Shown here in pieces: positions 1 through 11,409 of a stretch of DNA of 64,000 bases. Source of the DNA: Drosophila persimilis (lineage: Eukaryota > Arthropoda > Insecta > Diptera > Drosophilidae); the NCBI RefSeq assembly GCF_003286085.1, contig NW_020825331.1:1674001-1738000 (forward strand), written 5' to 3'. Both the position numbers and the translations under genes were made by a program. The notes under the pieces are model-generated. The model was not told the DNA's origin, searched no databases, and was given only the letters and a program-made list of their open reading frames with translations. Position 1 is the stretch's first letter. Every line of letters starts with the position of its first letter.

Positions 1-848
1 GAGGATAGAGATAGAGACTGAGTGAGAGATAATGCAAAGATTGTCGACCAGATGGACTATTGGTATTGGGTATCCATTATCTGTTTCCATATATCATACA
101 TATATGTAGGTTTCTATAGGTTTCTATAGGTTTCTGGGTGTGTCTAAGTACCTAAGTAAATTCGTTTGCACATAGATTTTTCCTTCTTCCTTAGCAACAA
201 ATGAAGTGCAGCGCGTCAACGCAGCACATATACTATTCATATTTGCTTTTCCTTTCTTGTTGATTTTTGGATTTTTGGGGGGACTAGGTACGATCTTATT
301 AGCTACTCGTACTCGTACTCGTACTCGTACAATGTGCAATTGCTTATCAAGGTGCTGGCTCTTTAGCTTCAGCTTCAGCTGTACTCGTATTCGTATGTAC
401 TATGGAGGTCTTGTCAGCATTGTGTTTGTGTTTTGAGTTTTCTGTTTCTGTTTAGTTAGTTTCCCTTTCTAGACTAAGTAAAATACACACATACATTCTT
501 ACTATATACAGACATCGTACGTGTTTAGTGGTGAGTGTGAGTGTGAGTGTCTGAGTGTATTCACCGTCGCCTTCGTCCTATAAATGTTTAAACTTTAAGA
601 GCTAATCACAGAGTTGATGATCTTTTGTTCACAAATTTCCATCATGTATGCAGTACCCCTATAAGTAGTATATATATGTATAAGTATGTATATATAACTG
701 TATATAGTATATAGTATATGTATATGTAAATCGCATATAACGCTTGTATATAATTCGTCAGCTCGTGGCTTTAGACCTCTCGACTACAGCTTGAAACGGA
801 AAACGCTCTAATCAACATTAAACGTAGTTCTTTTTTTTGTTACTTTAG
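1..848. other. Sequence downstream of the gene
   Basis: AT-rich with simple repeats: (ACTCGT)n at 304-330, GAGTGT units at 531-553, and TATA/GTATAT words at 665-730. No coding region was recognised. It may still be 3' UTR if the AATAAA at 849 is not used. Confidence 0.6.
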
Positions 849-854
849 TTTATT
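849..854 (-). terminator. Candidate polyadenylation signal AATAAA
   Basis: TTTATT on the plus strand gives AATAAA about 515 nt downstream of the stop codon, the only perfect copy I find between the stop and the window end. Flanking sequence is T-rich on the plus strand upstream of it (1010-1042). Other signals or a longer 3' UTR running off the window are possible. Confidence 0.35.
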
Positions 855-1367
855 TTCTTATTTTTTCTTATTGCGGTATTTCGGTTTATCTTCTGCGTGT
901 GTTTGTTTTTGAGACCTCCGTTTTGTAGGTTCTGATACCATCTGGATGCTTTTTAAAGTTATGAAAACCGTAGGATTGCACTAAAAACAGTTGACAATTT
1001 TTTTTTGTTTTCTTGCTTTTTTTTAGTTTTTTTTTTTTTTGTTTTTGTCTTGCGTTGGATAACGAACGCTCTAAGAGTAGTTATCGTTTATCGGTAATAG
1101 TTACGGCTATCGATTAATCATTTTCATTTATCGTTATTGTTATCGCTATTGCCTATTGCCTATCGATTTTTTTTAGTTGTAGTTTTCAAGTTCTAAAACT
1201 GAGCACTTAGAAAATTCCCTAAAGATTTTTTTTTGTTTTTCCACTGGGTTGTTTTTTGTTTTATAGAGACTGGTATACAAAGTAAGGGCGACAGACAGGG
1301 ATCTATGTATACTTGGAGAGAGAGAGAGAGAGAGAGAGATTGAGATGGACATACAGGGGTTGCATGC
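855..1367 (-). other. Ca-alpha1T: Probable 3' UTR of Ca-alpha1T
   Basis: Follows the stop at 1370-1368. Contains a (CT)n run in the transcript sense at 1339-1316 and long A-runs in the transcript sense (plus-strand T-runs near 985-1040, 1226-1234). It contains no long ORF. The extent is set only by the candidate AATAAA. Confidence 0.5.
1316..1339. repeat. (GA)n microsatellite
   Basis: Near-perfect AG dinucleotide run on the plus strand lying 29 bases past the stop codon in the 3' UTR; CU-rich in the mRNA. Confidence 0.9.
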
Positions 1368-4256
1368 CTAGTCCATCGAGGACTGGGGGGACTTGACCAG
1401 CAACAGCTCGTTGTAGTCGCTGTCCCTGTCCTCGACATCGTCCCTGGGATCCCTCTGGTCCCGCTGATCCATCCGCCGCCGCTCGCTGATAATGCGCAAG
1501 ATGTCCGCCGAATCGGATTTGCCTGGTAGCAAGTGGGAGTCCACAGCACTGGCGGCAGCCACGCTCTCCAGGGCAGCGGCGACGGTGGGGGTGGGGCCTC
1601 CAACGGCTCCCCCGCTGACGGCTGGCAGCAGCAGCGAGCTCTCGTCCATGTCGGCATCCTCGTCGAGGGCCTGCTGCTTGAAGAGCTGCTTGGTGCTGCC
1701 GCTGCGGCTCCGGGGGGGCATCGAGCGCGGCACGGATAGAAGGAGGCTGCTGCGACCGGGCGCCCCCAGGAGGCAGCCCTGGTCGACGGACTGCGACCAG
1801 CCGAAGGGGCGACGTGGTGGCGGATGATGTGCTGACGACATCCCGGTGGGTGTGGATGAGGGTGTGGGTGTGGGCGTGGGCATGGGCATGGGCAGGGCTA
1901 GCGGCATGGACAGGGGCATAGGCGTTGCTGCGGGCACCAGGGCACTGACCACGGCCAGAGCATCGGTGTCCGGCTCCAGGTGCGGAACATCCGCACTGCG
2001 CACGCTGCGAATATCAAAACCGAGTGGCGATCCTCCAGATCCCGATCCCGATCCCGATCCCAGTCCGCCGCCCCCGCCATCCGACTCGAGGCTCTCGAAG
2101 ATGGTGCCGCGCCTGTAGTCGAGGGCATCCCCACCCCAGGGCAGCGAGTCGCAGCTGGTGCGGTTGGCCTCCAGATTACGTCGTCGAATGGCCTGCTCGT
2201 CTAGCGAGCGCTCCTTGGACAGCACGCCGCGCTTGCGGAAGCCGGCGGCGGCCGAGGCGCGTCGCCCGCGGCGCCCCAGAGGCGGCAGCTGGAGGTTGCC
2301 CGGCTCCTGGCCGAAGCCGGCACAATTACCACCTCCCGCTGCCGTCGCTGTTGAGGCGCCGCCAAAGGGTTCGCCCAGCCGCGCGCTCAGCGCCTGAGGC
2401 GTCAGCGTGCCACCCATCTCGGCCAGGCTCAGGCCCAGGCCAAGGCCGAGACCCAGGCCCGGCCCGCTTTGTGGCTGATTGAAGTACTGTACGGTCTGGC
2501 GGCGTCCTCCCGCTCCCGCTCCGGCTGTCCCGCCCCGCTGCGCCAGTCCGCCCAGTCCCGGCGATGTGGATGTCGATGTGGATGGATTCTGCTGCTGCAG
2601 CTGGTTGAGATTGGTGGCCGCGCTGCTAGTGAGGGACTGGGGGCTGGGGAACTTCTTGTCCAGCGAGGGGGTGCTGTAGATGAAGTTCTTCGGCAGCGAC
2701 TTGACCTTGGCGAGGGGGCGTGGGGGAGCAGCCGCCTTTGCCTGCGCCTCCGCCAGCTGCTGGCACAGCTTCTGCTCCTGGGCGAACTCCTGCTCGCGCA
2801 CCAGCTCACGCTCGAGCTCCACCTCCATGTCGAGCTCGTCTTCCATTTGCTTGTGGCTCTCCTCGAGGTGTTTCATCAGTACAGCCACGACGACATTCAC
2901 CAAAACGAATTGCGCCATTAGCACGAATATCACAAAGAATATGGGAGCAATAACCGAGCTGACGCAGCAATTGCGTACACAATCGGCCGCGTCATCGCAA
3001 TTATCCCTCAGCGTGTCCTTCATGATGCCGTTCCAATTGTCGCCAGTCGCTACGCGAAACAATGTGAGGAAAGCCATGCCAAAGTTGGCGAAGTGCGCGT
3101 GCTCGCCCAGGCCCTGGCAGGGTATCTCGTCGGAGCACTCGAGGCGCCCAAACAGCTCCACGCCCAGCGCCGCGAAGATGAAGAACAGCAGGAAGAAGAG
3201 CAGTCCCAGGTTGCCCACCTGTGGCAGGGCCTGCATCACGGTGTCCAGCAGTGCCCGAATGCCCTTTGCCATTTTCAGCAGCTTGAGGACGCGGGCGATG
3301 CGCAAGACGCGCATCACCCGAATGATTGTCGGATTGATGGGTATAATCTTCGTCTCCAGCTCCTCGAGTACGATGCCCACGATCGAGAGCAGGACGATGC
3401 CCACGTCCAGCTGGTTCCAGCGATCCTTGAGGTACAGCTTCCAGCCGAGGGCCACCAGCTTCATGTTCGCCTCCAGGATGAAGACGGCGGTGAAGAAGTA
3501 GTTGAATATCTTCAGGGCATACTGCAGGGCCATTTTCATCTTGTAGTACTCCATGGCCATGGTGACCACATTTAGCCCTATGACGGCTGCGATGGCCAGG
3601 TCGAAGTACTTGGAGGTCACGACGTTGTGCACGAACATGCGGGTGGGCGAGTAGTTGGTGTAATAGGGCGGCTCGTGCATCCGGCGGCGCTTCTTCTCCA
3701 TCTGCAGGGCCCGCTTGGCCGCGCGCCTGATTTTCTCCTCCTTCTCCTGCTCCTCGCGGCACCGATGGAAGTTCTCCACCACCACGCCCACGAACATGTT
3801 GAGCACGAAGAAGCCCACCAGCAGGATGAACGCTATGAAGTAGAGCAGCCGCCACTCGTTGTAGTTTACGATGGGCTGCTGATCGACGCCGACGGCATCG
3901 AGGCCCGTGTACATGATGTTCACCCATCCGTCGCGGGAGCTCAGCACGAAGAGGGACATCAGGGCCTTGCCCAGGTCGTCAAAGTTGTATTTGCGGTTCG
4001 TCCAGACGTTGCCCGGAATGCGGCGGCACTCGTCCGCGTTGCGCACGTTTTTGATGTTCTCGCCCTCGCAGTAGAAGAAGGTGCCCTTGAATAACTGTAC
4101 GCCCAGTATCCCGAAGATGATGAAGAAGGTGCAGCAGATCAGCACGATATTGCCGATGGGACGTAGGGACGATAAGAGCGTTTGCACGACTAGTTTCAGA
4201 CCCGGGGCACGGTTGATCACCCGCAGAGGCCGCAGGGAACGAAGTAGCCGAAACAC
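1368..4256 (-). CDS. Ca-alpha1T: Ca-alpha1T exon 21 (terminal): repeat III S4 to C-terminus, all of repeat IV
   Basis: One uninterrupted frame of 962 codons plus stop. In order: IIIS4 ([20 protein letters not shown]), IIIS5, the turret, the repeat III filter ([15 protein letters not shown]; about D2437), IIIS6 ([19 protein letters not shown]), a charged III-IV linker, and repeat IV S1-S4 with S4 [20 protein letters not shown]. Then come the IV filter ([17 protein letters not shown]; about D2734), IVS6 ([18 protein letters not shown]) and an acidic helix ([20 protein letters not shown]). The C-tail is about 480 residues rich in Gly, Ser, Pro and Ala, ending [16 protein letters not shown]. There is no EF-hand/IQ region like that of Cav1/2, as expected for Cav3. 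Confidence 0.97.
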   Translation of the reverse strand: MFRLLRSLRPLRVINRAPGLKLVVQTLLSSLRPIGNIVLICCTFFIIFGILGVQLFKGTFFYCEGENIKNVRNADECRRIPGNVWTNRKYNFDDLGKALMSLFVLSSRDGWVNIMYTGLDAVGVDQQPIVNYNEWRLLYFIAFILLVGFFVLNMFVGVVVENFHRCREEQEKEEKIRRAAKRALQMEKKRRRMHEPPYYTNYSPTRMFVHNVVTSKYFDLAIAAVIGLNVVTMAMEYYKMKMALQYALKIFNYFFTAVFILEANMKLVALGWKLYLKDRWNQLDVGIVLLSIVGIVLEELETKIIPINPTIIRVMRVLRIARVLKLLKMAKGIRALLDTVMQALPQVGNLGLLFFLLFFIFAALGVELFGRLECSDEIPCQGLGEHAHFANFGMAFLTLFRVATGDNWNGIMKDTLRDNCDDAADCVRNCCVSSVIAPIFFVIFVLMAQFVLVNVVVAVLMKHLEESHKQMEDELDMEVELERELVREQEFAQEQKLCQQLAEAQAKAAAPPRPLAKVKSLPKNFIYSTPSLDKKFPSPQSLTSSAATNLNQLQQQNPSTSTSTSPGLGGLAQRGGTAGAGAGGRRQTVQYFNQPQSGPGLGLGLGLGLSLAEMGGTLTPQALSARLGEPFGGASTATAAGGGNCAGFGQEPGNLQLPPLGRRGRRASAAAGFRKRGVLSKERSLDEQAIRRRNLEANRTSCDSLPWGGDALDYRRGTIFESLESDGGGGGLGSGSGSGSGGSPLGFDIRSVRSADVPHLEPDTDALAVVSALVPAATPMPLSMPLALPMPMPTPTPTPSSTPTGMSSAHHPPPRRPFGWSQSVDQGCLLGAPGRSSLLLSVPRSMPPRSRSGSTKQLFKQQALDEDADMDESSLLLPAVSGGAVGGPTPTVAAALESVAAASAVDSHLLPGKSDSADILRIISERRRMDQRDQRDPRDDVEDRDSDYNELLLVKSPQSSMD

Positions 4257-6086
4257 CTGCGAACGAACCATTGAGAGAGAAAGAGATAGTAGGGGGATGT
4301 TCAATAGGTATTTATGTAACGAATATGCACTGCTTGCACTGCTTATATCGCTCTTCGCGAAACACGCCAGGCGGCGCCACCTCTTATGAAATGGAATTGA
4401 ATTGAATTAAATGGAATTAAATTAAACGCAAACAAAGCGCTCAACAAACGTGTGTGTGGACAACAAAGCAAAGCTAAAATGCTTTATGCTGGATGCTGGA
4501 TGGTGGATGGTGGATGGTCAGTAGTGCGGATGGGGCTCTATATGGATCCTAGGATCTATATGCCAAAATACAGCTGCGTTCGGAATAAAAGTAGCTCCTT
4601 CAAGCATCAGTAAATATCTCGATCAGTCTGTACCATTGCTTTTAGACAAATATCTTCCTTGAGAGGAAACCCTATTGATTTCCATCTATTGCAAAAAATG
4701 TAAGTACAAATTCGCCTTTACAGGTTGATCCCGAAATACTAATTGTATCTGTATCCAGACGCTTCAAGGATTGTCCTGTCCATCTTAACTTCATTAATAG
4801 CTTCAAATTATTAAACAAAAATTATTTATCTCAGATATTTTTCTGTATCACGTGGTATAAAGTGGGTTTTTCTTTTCGTAACTTTGAATTTGTAAAAAAA
4901 TAGCGCTAGATTTCAAAAGATTAGATAACCTAGACGTAGTTTTCATTTTTGGTTTTAAGCCATGTACATAAAAGCTGTCTCGACCATTTTTTCCATTATA
5001 AACTTTTTGACAAAGTTCTCGTTTCCTTTGTTTTGGCACCACCATCGTTCCGAACACAGTTGTATATATAAATGGAGTGGTTAGAATTATTATCATATAC
5101 ATATATGTGAATCTAAATGGAATTAATTAAATGATTAAATGTAATGGATTCAAATGGGACGTAATGGGTTCAATGGGATAATTTCTCAATACATTCAAAT
5201 TCTTTTGGGGAGGAATAAAGCTGAATATGAGGGTTTTTTAGTTTTTTTTTTTTAGTTTTGTTTCGAGAAGTAACCGAATCGGTCGAATTATATACAATAT
5301 ACATACAAGAACTCAATGGAGGCGAGCCAAACATTTACTGGATTTGGAATAGTATCTTTGGAATGGATTTCGGTTTCGGGACTACACACACTTATAGTAA
5401 CAAATGGTGAAAGCAATTGGATTTATTTTTTGCTCAGTAACTCATTAAAGCAGAATAAGGAATTTACCTGCGGTTTCGAGAGAGGGAGAGAGATACGGGT
5501 ATGTACATATATACATAAGATACAGATAGATAGATATATATATAGATATACCCGAATACATACATATGTATACACAAAAAATTGAACAAAAATTGTTGAA
5601 AAGATTTGAGGAAGAAGTTGTTCAATTGTTCAATCGTGTGTCTGTGTGTGGGTGGGTGTGTGTTTGTGTGTGTGTGTGTGTGCGCGAAAGATAGAAAAGT
5701 ATATAGAGATAGCCAATCAGCAGACAGATATAGATAAATAGAGCATAGCATCGAGCGAAGGAGCGAGCGAGCGAGCGAGCGAAGGCGATCTTGAGCTTGA
5801 TATAGCTTTATTGAGAGCTTTAGCGAGAGCTTTTCTGATCCGCGCGTGCGCAAACAGCAGCCAAATAAATGGGCGTGGTCGATTCGATTGTACTGCTTGT
5901 TCTGGTTGTTGTTCTTGCTTGTTGTTGTTGTAGCTGTTATTGGAATCGCATTAGTTGTACTAGTTGTTGTTGATTTCTTGTTGTAAAAATTTGTTGTTGA
6001 AATTTATCTGTCGATGATGCTGATGCTGAGGCCTGCGACTGCGACTGCTATCGGATTGCGAATTAGCCCAGAGACCCCCTACTTAC
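4257..6086 (-). other. Ca-alpha1T: Last intron (1.83 kb), within the IIIS4 coding region
   Basis: GTAAGT donor, GTTCGCAG acceptor. Contains a (GT)n stretch at 5641-5682 and GAGCGAGC repeats at 5757-5784 on the plus strand. An ORF that begins at 4304 reads through the acceptor and is not the true start of this exon. No other gene was recognised. Confidence 0.8.
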
Positions 6087-6236
6087 CCTTAAAATCCCAA
6101 ATATCCTCGGGCTCGATTCGCTAATCAATGACATTAACAAATCAATTATGGAAATGGTAACCAAAGATCCGTCCATGATATTCCAACCGGATGTGAAGTA
6201 CGCATCCGTGCCGTAGAACATGCCCGTGGCGACTAC
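6087..6236 (-). CDS. Ca-alpha1T: Ca-alpha1T exon 20: repeat III S3 and start of S4
   Basis: 50 codons, phase 0/0: VVATGMFYGTDAYFTSGWNI, MDGSLVTISIIDLLMSLISE, SSPRIFGILR. IIIS3 is WNIMDGSLVTISIIDLLMSL, and S4 begins at RIFGILR. Acceptor CCGATTGCAG, donor AGG/GTAAGT. The frame continues exactly into [10 protein letters not shown] of the terminal exon. Confidence 0.96.
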
Positions 6237-6340
6237 CTGCAATCGGAATTCAGGTTTCGGGTTAAGGCAATGTTCTGCTTTTACGCCGGAAGAGCCCGTC
6301 GGTCCAGTCGGGCCAGTCAGGCCTACTGGCAAAATCCTAC

Positions 6341-6533
6341 CTTAATGAACATCTCAACGGTGAAGACGGCGGTGAACACGTAATTGGCTGTTGACAGGAA
6401 CAATCTTTCGGTGCTGGTTGGAGGGATGTTTGGTCTTTCCATCGCCAGGGTGATGCAGTTGAGTGCGATGAACAGCAGCACAACATTGTCAAACCACTTC
6501 TGATTGACAAACCACGTACAGACCTGCCGAAAC
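6341..6533 (-). CDS. Ca-alpha1T: Ca-alpha1T exon 19: repeat III S1-S2
   Basis: 193 nt; completes Lys then FRQVCTWFVNQKWFDNVVLL, FIALNCITLAMERPNIPPTS and TERLFLSTANYVFTAVFTVE. IIIS1 is FDNVVLLFIALNCITLAM and IIIS2 is YVFTAVFTVEMFIK. Acceptor CGCCCAG, donor AAG/GTAGGA. Matches human [21 protein letters not shown]. The following intron is only 104 bp. Confidence 0.96.
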
Positions 6534-6817
6534 CTGGGCGTCGCAAGTTGAGTGGATATAAAGTGATTAATAAAAAAATTCAAAGTTTAGATTGCAATGG
6601 AATTTCGAAATTCGCGTTTTCGAATAACCGAATAATAAAATGTCGCATGGGCACATCAATTAAGAAGACAGTCCTACGATTTGGTTAGATATTGTTATGA
6701 AAAACCCATGATTTCAATGGTTTCTACGGATAAGTTTTCTTATAAAGGGAACCGATTTCCCCCGACTTTACCGGACTTCCAGTGTTCGAAATTATTTGTA
6801 AATGCTAGGCCACTCAC

Positions 6818-8322
6818 TTGTTATCCTCGGGAAAGACGTACATCGAGTAGGACTCACGCTCCATGGCAAACTGCCTGGGCGTGAGCCGTTCGATGATCAT
6901 CTTCAGCTTGGACATCCGCCCGCCACTTGTCATCATGGAATGTGGCTGCAGTGCCATGTGCTGGAACTCCTTGGAGAGCCGATGGGACTGGGACTGGGGC
7001 TGCTGCTGGGAGGAGGACGAGGAGTCCTGTTGCTGTTGCTGGAGTAGCAGTTGCTGCTGGTGGAGCTGCTGCAACTGCTGGAGCTCCTTCTCCTCGAGCC
7101 GCTTCTTCAGGTTATAGTGGCTTATCGAGGTCTTGCGCTTGTCCCGCGCCTCGATGTACTGCTGCAGCATGTTGTCCGGCTCGTTGAGATTGCCGTACGA
7201 CCTCTGCCACTTGTCGAGGTCCATCTTAGAATTCGTGTAGGACAGCGACTTCCGGTTCGCCTCCAGGTTGTGCAGGTTCAGGTGCGAGGTCTTGCTGAAT
7301 GCCAGCTCAATGGAGCTCATCCGCCGCTGACCCGTGCCCGGACGCAGCTTCGGGGGCTGGTTCAGGTTCTGGTACACCTGCGAGTTGAAGATGCAGGCCG
7401 AGGCCCGGCGACTGCCCAGCGCCGCCCCCGGACTACTGCCACTGCCGATGCTCAGCGTGTTCGACAGTCTGCGGATCGAGTTTTGCGGGCTCAGCCGGTT
7501 GGTGTCCTTGGCAGCTCCTCCTGCGTTTCCGCTTCCTGCACCTGCACCACCTCCTCCCAATCCTCCTCCCGCACTGCTCCTCAGCAGGAAGCTGTTGTCG
7601 CTGCCGTTGTTCAGCTGCTGCTGCTGCTCCTCCTCGTCATGGCCACTGATGCTGTCCTCGGCTGCGGCTGTCGGCTGGGGTCTTCTCTTCTTGGAGCTGC
7701 TACGCCGGAAGCGCTGCTTGAAGCTGCCCCCACCAATTCCGCTGTACGGGGACGGGGACGGGGACGGGGTCAGGGGAAGGCGCTCGCTGGAAGAACTGCC
7801 GCTGGTCGAGGCACCGGCACTGGTAGCAGCTCCAGGTCCAGCTCCAGCTCCAGGTCCAATTCCAGTTCCAGGTCCATGGACTGTCATCGAGCCCGTCAGA
7901 TCATTCAGACTGTGACTGTAGCTGTGGCTCTCCGTGTGCGCAGTGGAAGGCCCAATCGGAGGCTGGAGTCCCCCCAGTCCCCCCGCCGTCGACGAGGAGG
8001 AGATAGTGGGCACATAGATGGGCGCGGCAGCTGCTGTCGAGCCAGAGCTCTTCGATATGTCATCGATGATGACGCTGTGCATGCTGCTTCCTGTGCTCCC
8101 CGTCCCACCTGCTATCCCCATGCTCATGCCCATTCCTATGCCCATGCCTCCGCCCACACCCACTCCCAGCTGGCTGGCGTTGAGGATGTTGAGCGGTTTG
8201 TGGGCGAGCACTGGGGAGGGTGGAATGAGATCGATGGCGGGTATGCCCTCGTCCAGGGTGCGCTGTCCCCCAGTGAAAATGTTCGGGGGTCGCAGCAGCG
8301 TTGGCGATGGAGGAGGCGGTGG
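6818..8322 (-). CDS. Ca-alpha1T: Ca-alpha1T exon 18: long II-III linker
   Basis: 1505 nt, residues about 1713-2213 plus two bases. Acceptor CGCCAACAG, donor AACAA/GTGAGT. Begins PPPPPSPTLLRPPNIFTGGQ and continues through Gly/Ser-rich stretches and SSSERLPLTPSPSPSPYSG. Then follow a basic cluster (FKQRFRRSSSKKRRPQP), possible Ser/Thr phosphosites (RRLSNTLS, SRRASACIF, RRMSSIELAF), a Gln-rich coiled part, and a conserved end (LTPRQFAMERESYSMYVFPE) matching vertebrate ERDSWSAYIFPP just before IIIS1. Much longer than in mammals. The large plus-strand open frame opposite it is a shadow. Confidence 0.94.
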
Positions 8323-8387
8323 CTGTTGGCGTGGCAGTAGAGTTGAATGAAGTTCGAAAAGCGAGAAAACGATCAGAGAGCACTCAC

Positions 8388-8549
8388 CTCCATGTCGCCC
8401 CACTGGCGGAAGGTCATGCCCGGCTCCAGGGTGGTGCTGGGCGAGTCCTGCGGCGTGGCCGCCGTCGTTGTGATGATAGGTGGCTCCCGGACGAGCCGGA
8501 TCTTGGAAAGGCGCGGCGCCTCGCTGCGTCTGTCCTTGACGGAGTATGT
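8388..8549 (-). CDS. Ca-alpha1T: Ca-alpha1T exon 17: II-III linker
   Basis: 54 codons, phase 0/0. Reads TYSVKDRRSEAPRLSKIRLV, then REPPIITTTAATPQDSPSTT and LEPGMTFRQWGDME. The acceptor is CGCACACAG and the donor GAG/GTGAGT. REPPIITTTAATP resembles the human II-III linker (LPPLIIHTAATPMS), which supports the exon and its frame. Confidence 0.93.
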
Positions 8550-8693
8550 CTGTGTGCGAAGCGAGCAGTGGACATGATGTGTATGTCGATGGGGGTGTCA
8601 TAAGTCATGTCCTGTTCGTCGTAGGTCGTGGCTGCTCTTCCCGTGGCAGTACCCAGCGTGTGGGTCCGTCGGATCCGTTGCTGGGTCACTTAC

Positions 8694-8984
8694 CTTTTTG
8701 AGGCCGCCGCGGGGCTTGCTGCTGCCCTCTTCGTGTGGCATCAGCTTGAGGATGTTGCTGGCGCCGCTGCCTCCACCTCCAGCTTCCTTGTCCTGGCCGG
8801 AAGCAGTAATGCCAGACGCCGGTGCGCCGCCCGGCGTGGGCAGCTCATTGATCTGGTAATCGTGACTGGGCTGGAGCAGCCGCTGGCGGTGCATGTTGCT
8901 CTTGGCCTCGATGATCAGCTCGGCCGAGTCCTGCAGCTGTTGGTGGGAGTAGGAGGACGAGCCGTGGATAGAACCGGTGCTGTG
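8694..8984 (-). CDS. Ca-alpha1T: Ca-alpha1T exon 16: II-III linker, preceded by a (UG)n tract
   Basis: 97 codons, phase 0/0. Reads HSTGSIHGSSSYSHQQLQDS, then AELIIEAKSNMHRQRLLQPS, HDYQINELPTPGG and a Gly-rich part ending EEGSSKPRGGLKK before GTAAGT. The acceptor GTGAAG/CAC lacks a pyrimidine tract; instead a (TG)n run in the transcript sense ends at the acceptor. The frame before the AG is not continuous with exon 15, so an acceptor here is needed if the exon is used at all. Cassette use is plausible. Confidence 0.82.
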
Positions 8985-8986
8985 CT

Positions 8987-9014
8987 TCACACACACACAC
9001 ACACACACACACAA
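8987..9014 (-). promoter_or_regulatory. (UG)n tract at the exon 16 acceptor
   Basis: The plus strand is (CA)13-14, so the pre-mRNA carries about 13 UG repeats ending two bases before the acceptor AAG. Another TGTGTGCC-rich stretch lies just upstream (9085-9120). UG repeats next to acceptors are known binding sites of TDP-43 and CELF-type proteins in other genes (CFTR exon 9 is the classic case). The tract is seen; regulation is inferred. Confidence 0.55.
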
Positions 9015-9180
9015 ACATGCATTCAACACACTCTCATTGAGACTGTAGCACACACTCATGCAACGAGACGCATGCAACCGAATACACCACTCACACACAG
9101 GCACACAGGCACACATACACGCACCGGATCTGTGTCCACTGTGGCACTTCCGCTTCCGCTTTCGCTTACGGATGACTTAC

Positions 9181-9363
9181 CTTGCGCACGTCCTCCGCTG
9201 AGCGCCAGCGATTGCGTACCTCGTAGTAACTATCGTTAGTGGTCGATGAATCCGCCTCGCTGCGCGATTCATCGTACATACCATCGCTATAATTCTCGGC
9301 CAATGTCTCTTCGCGCAGTTTCTTAACCAACTCGCGCTGTTCGCGCTCGCGACGTTCATTTCG
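9181..9363 (-). CDS. Ca-alpha1T: Ca-alpha1T exon 15: proximal II-III linker
   Basis: 61 codons, phase 0/0. A charged, probably helical start (RNERREREQRELVKKLREE) follows IIS6, then TLAENYSDGMYDESRSEADS and STTNDSYYEVRNRWRSAEDV. It ends CGCAAG before GTAAGT. The highly charged helix after S6 has the length and register of a coiled-coil segment. The exon length would permit skipping. Confidence 0.92.
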
Positions 9364-10104
9364 CTGAGGGAATCAAAATTTCAAAATTAGACTTTCTCGT
9401 CAACCTTAGAGCGTGGAGCATGGAGTGGGGGATTCTTTGGGGGTCGGTCGGCTGCTCAGCTGGTCGCGTGCCACACGCGTTTTTTGACTCACGCTGGTTC
9501 TTGGGTGGGTGCTTGGAATTGCGCTGGAGTGGGCAAGGCTGTGGGAGGAGAGGGCTGTGGGTGATCGACTGATGTTGGTATACAACACGTTTTGCTTATC
9601 GGAGCTCGGGCTTTTCGAGCTGCATATGAATATTCGCATATCGATCGAATTGATCGATCATTCTGCAAAACAACTAAGCTTCTCAACTCATACATTTCTA
9701 GAAATATTAGAGAAATGACTTTTCTTCATTTGTAAATCAGTTAATTAATCAAAGTAATTTTCATGGATGGTCAATGATACTTTGAGTGAACGCTAATCAT
9801 TCTTGAAAATACTGGAAAGAGTGTAAAAAGTCCTTCTACACTTATCGATATATCGTGTCTACCGTTCGGATAGCAGCCTGGAGCTTTCAATTTTTATTTG
9901 ATCTACATGTTTAATTTTTGTATGCACTATACGAGCTATCGAATTTTCATTCCGATAGCTAAGCGATTAATCATATCGATTTATCAACATCGGCGCATCG
10001 CTGTTCGAATGGCGATTGCGACGAGTAAGTTGGGGTGTTAATGCGGGGTTGGGTCTTTGATGAGGGGTAACGCATGGGAACTTTTTTTGTTGGCAAAACT
10101 CTAC
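9364..10104 (-). other. Ca-alpha1T: Intron after IIS6
   Basis: 741 bp, AT-rich. Donor GTAGAG, acceptor TTGATTCCCTCAG. Several TATCGAT/ATCGAT palindromic words lie at 9640-9660 and 9843-9855. No gene or RNA was recognised. Confidence 0.7.
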
Positions 10105-10260
10105 CTCTGAACTGAATCCCTCAACCAAAATGGCCACCAATAAATTAAATAGCACATAATTGCCGAATGTCATTAGGGCCACAAAGTACAATGCGGCCCA
10201 ATGACTAGTCTTTTCCATTCCATTGAACAGGACGACGTTCCAATCCTCTTGCGTCAGTAT
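10105..10260 (-). CDS. Ca-alpha1T: Ca-alpha1T exon 14: repeat II selectivity filter and S6
   Basis: 52 codons, phase 0/0. [20 protein letters not shown] holds the repeat II filter glutamate (about E1453 in the short form). [20 protein letters not shown] and [12 protein letters not shown] form IIS6. Nearly identical to human [15 protein letters not shown]...[16 protein letters not shown]. The donor is GAG/GTAGAG. Confidence 0.97.
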
Positions 10261-11365
10261 CTAAAAACATTTTGTTGGTGATTGTTGTTGTAGATTGTTG
10301 TTGAGTTGATTGTTGTTGGAGATTGTTGTAGTTGGAGTTGGAATTTTTGTTGGAGTTGGAGTTGTTGTTGTTGTTGATCGGTTGGAGTTGCAGTTGCAGT
10401 GGCGGGCGGCAAACGTGGTGCAGAGCAGATATAACATACATATGCATGGATATCATATATATGTCGGATATACATGTATCGATAATTAATCGAAAGAAGC
10501 GAAAGAAAAAAAGAACGAAATACCAATAAACAAATTTTGTAGTTTTATTTGTTGCGGTGGGTGGCACGTAAGTAAGTAAGTAAGTAGAAACGTAATATAA
10601 AACGAATGCCAAACGAATGTTAAATGTCAGACAAAGGCAGAGGCAGACAGATACAGAGAGAGAGCGCAAGAGAGAGCAGAGAGAGAGAGCAAAGAAAGAG
10701 AGCGAAAGAGACATAGAGATGGCGAGAGCGAGAGCGAGAGATAGTCAAATATATTATATAACCTGTTAGTCGGATATATGTAGCATACTTTAACGAGTTG
10801 TTCCATATGTCCTCGTACATATGTATACTCGCAATATATGAATGATTGTAGGCACTAGCTTTCGTTTGCTAGCTCTGGCCGCCGCAAAAAGATGCGTTAA
10901 TCGTGAAACTTAACTAACATTATAGGTATTGCTGTAAGAGTATTTGATTTGACCATGAACATCGTCTGTTCACAGCTGTGCATCATTTAGAATGCTTGAA
11001 AGCGAATCTTTTACTTTCACTGGTATCTGTGCTTTCCTTACGTTTTGAATAGGTAATATTTGTAAATTGAATAGGTACTATTAGTATATTCAGTAATACA
11101 CATTTCAACACAAAAATTTTCTAAGTTTATTTCTTATTCTATTAGCAAGTCTTAACAGATGAATAGGTCATCAGCTGTTACGAACATTATCTTTGAATAT
11201 AATCAGAAACATTTACAGGAATATCACAAATGTTGGACTCTTACGGACAGCACTCGATCAATCATTTGCGGATTAATCAATCATAGCTTATGACTTAAGA
11301 GTAATTCGGCAATCAACAGGCAAACGCAAATAAAAGCAAGCAGACTGTGTCAGAGCAAGGGAGAC

Positions 11366-11409
<44 letters not shown>

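Noticed and set aside
4257-4304. Apparent start [11 protein letters not shown]... for the terminal exon
   Set aside because: This is intron sequence read through the acceptor GTTCGCAG at 4257. The protein continues from exon 20 (IFGILR) into VFRLLRS.
7051-8340. 429-codon plus-strand ORF
   Set aside because: It lies opposite exon 18 of the channel gene. Composition is Arg/Leu/Ala-rich from antisense of Ser/Gly codons, with no domain. A shadow ORF.
8323-8601. N-terminal extension of the exon 18 ORF (MTPPSTYTSC...)
   Set aside because: It reads through exon 17 in another frame and through the short intron. The conserved frame of exon 17 is REPPIITTTAATP.
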